Source: Methanomassiliicoccales archaeon
GTDB taxonomy: Archaea; Thermoplasmatota; Thermoplasmata; Methanomassiliicoccales; UBA472
Assembly: GCA_013329565.1 (NCBI GenBank)
Contig: DUJZ01000045.1
Span: forward strand, 1 to 13,321
Direction: 5' to 3'
DNA: 13,321 nucleotides
How positions within the stretch are numbered: position 1 is the stretch's first letter; each line of letters opens with the position of its first letter. The notes below the pieces were generated by a model. It did not search any database and was not told where the DNA came from. It saw only the letters and a list, made by a program, of their open reading frames with translations. This document shows, one piece after another, positions 12,714-13,321 of this stretch. The translations under genes were made by a program, and so were the position numbers.

Positions 12714-13321
12714 TGCTTCAAATCCTCCTTTGGAACGTCTATTCTTATGAAAGAGGGCTGAGGCGCGCCGACCGCGCAGGAGCAGGTCTGGAGCCGCCCC
12801 ATCATCTGCCCCTTCAGTTCCGTGATCAACTGGGAGAGGGGGTCCCTGGGCCAGGGAAGATCGATGTTCCATTCGCGGTTGACTCTCCCCGGTGAGGCGG
12901 ACATCAGCACCACCCTGGTGCCTAGTATGAGGGCCTCGTCGATGCTGTGGGTTACGAAGACCACTGTTTTCTTCTCCTTCTTCCACAGGGAAAGAACTTC
13001 ATTGTCCAGCTTCCGCCGGGTCTGCTCGTCCAAAGAGCCGAACGGTTCATCCATCAGCAGCAGGTCGGGACCCATGGCCAGAGTGCGGGCTATGGCCACT
13101 CTTTGCTTCATTCCTCCCGACAGCTCGTTCGGCCGGGCATTGGCGAACTCGGAGAGGCCGACCATCTCCAGGTATTCCATGGCCTTGGTCTCCTTGCCTT
13201 GCCTGTCCAGGGATCCCTGAACCGAGAAGGTGACGTTCTGCAGAACGGTCATCCAGGGGTACAGGCTGGATTCTTGGAACACGACTCCCCGCCTGGGGGA
13301 AGGTGCGGTGATCATCTCCCC
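12710..13321 (-). CDS. ABC transporter ATP-binding protein (SsuB/TauB-like), N-terminus outside the window
   Basis: The gene continues past the right edge; about 203 codons are visible. Present are the Q-loop (GVVFQESSLYPW), the ABC signature LSGGMKQR, the Walker B motif DLLLMDEP followed by the D-loop GSLDEQ, and the switch histidine VTHSIDEA. Walker A is not in the window. The sequence is of the nitrate/sulfonate/taurine importer type, and powers uptake with the substrate-binding protein next to it. An unusual C-terminal extension of about 30 residues includes CSCAVGAPQ, a cysteine pair not usual in this subfamily. The stop overlaps the start of the binding protein gene (ATGA). The permease gene is not seen and probably lies outside, upstream. 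Confidence 0.92.
   Translation of the reverse strand, partial: GEMITAPSPRRGVVFQESSLYPWMTVLQNVTFSVQGSLDRQGKETKAMEYLEMVGLSEFANARPNELSGGMKQRVAIARTLAMGPDLLLMDEPFGSLDEQTRRKLDNEVLSLWKKEKKTVVFVTHSIDEALILGTRVVLMSASPGRVNREWNIDLPWPRDPLSQLITELKGQMMGRLQTCSCAVGAPQPSFIRIDVPKEDLKQ
12724..12729 (-). promoter_or_regulatory. Shine-Dalgarno site of the substrate-binding protein gene
   Basis: AGGAGG in the last codons of the ATPase gene on the minus strand, 10 bases before the ATG at 12713. It decides this start over longer readings that lie inside the ATPase gene, and places the signal-like helix at the true N-terminus. Confidence 0.6.

Noticed and set aside
12714..12986. A 91-residue N-terminal extension of the substrate-binding protein
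   Set aside because: It would overlap the ATPase gene in another frame; the internal ATG at 12713 has AGGAGG upstream and is followed by a proper signal-like helix.

Overview
The window is a dense, GC-rich stretch of prokaryotic DNA, most likely from an uncultured archaeon of the Thermoplasmata or a relative. Three things point there. Several genes have an A/T-rich TATA-like box about 26-31 bases before the start codon and no Shine-Dalgarno site, which suggests leaderless or nearly leaderless archaeal transcripts. The lipoate ligase is split into two genes (lplA and lplB), as known from Thermoplasma acidophilum. A rubredoxin/ferredoxin:disulfide reductase of the type known from methanogens is present. 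The lineage is an inference; there is no rRNA or tRNA gene here to settle it. Of the 18 intact gene ends seen, 15 use TGA, 2 use TAA and 1 uses TAG, so TGA is a true stop.

Layout. Bases 1-777, plus strand: the end of a sugar-isomerase-like TIM barrel gene, then a small FMN-binding (PPOX-like) protein. Bases 789-4162, minus strand, read right to left: marC membrane protein, an 88-residue CxxC protein, a 243-residue CxxC protein of unknown role, a thioredoxin, and hisD. Bases 4246-5230 and on to 6534, plus strand: a broken nitroreductase gene, then a tight operon of rubredoxin/FTR-type disulfide reductase, glutaredoxin-like protein, lplB and lplA. Bases 6535-13321, minus strand, read right to left: ABC ATPase (cut by the window edge), periplasmic-type substrate-binding protein, a UroD/MtaA-family protein, lipA, and E1-alpha, E1-beta and E2 of a 2-oxoacid dehydrogenase complex.

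How the genes work together. The centre of the window is a lipoate locus. LplA+LplB can load lipoate (or octanoate) on the E2 lipoyl domain, LipA can insert the two sulfurs, and E1/E2 use the cofactor for oxidative decarboxylation of a 2-oxoacid. No E3 (dihydrolipoamide dehydrogenase) gene is in the window. Instead a ferredoxin-type disulfide reductase and a CPHC glutaredoxin-like protein are co-transcribed with the ligase, which raises the possibility of a link between lipoyl or thiol redox state and ferredoxin. The ABC importer genes are translationally coupled to a UroD/MtaA-family protein whose predicted zinc site reads HxH...C instead of the usual HxC...C, suggesting import and handling of a methylated or otherwise small organic substrate. 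No tRNA, rRNA, CRISPR array, insertion sequence or long repeat was seen, and there is no gene-free stretch longer than 300 bases.
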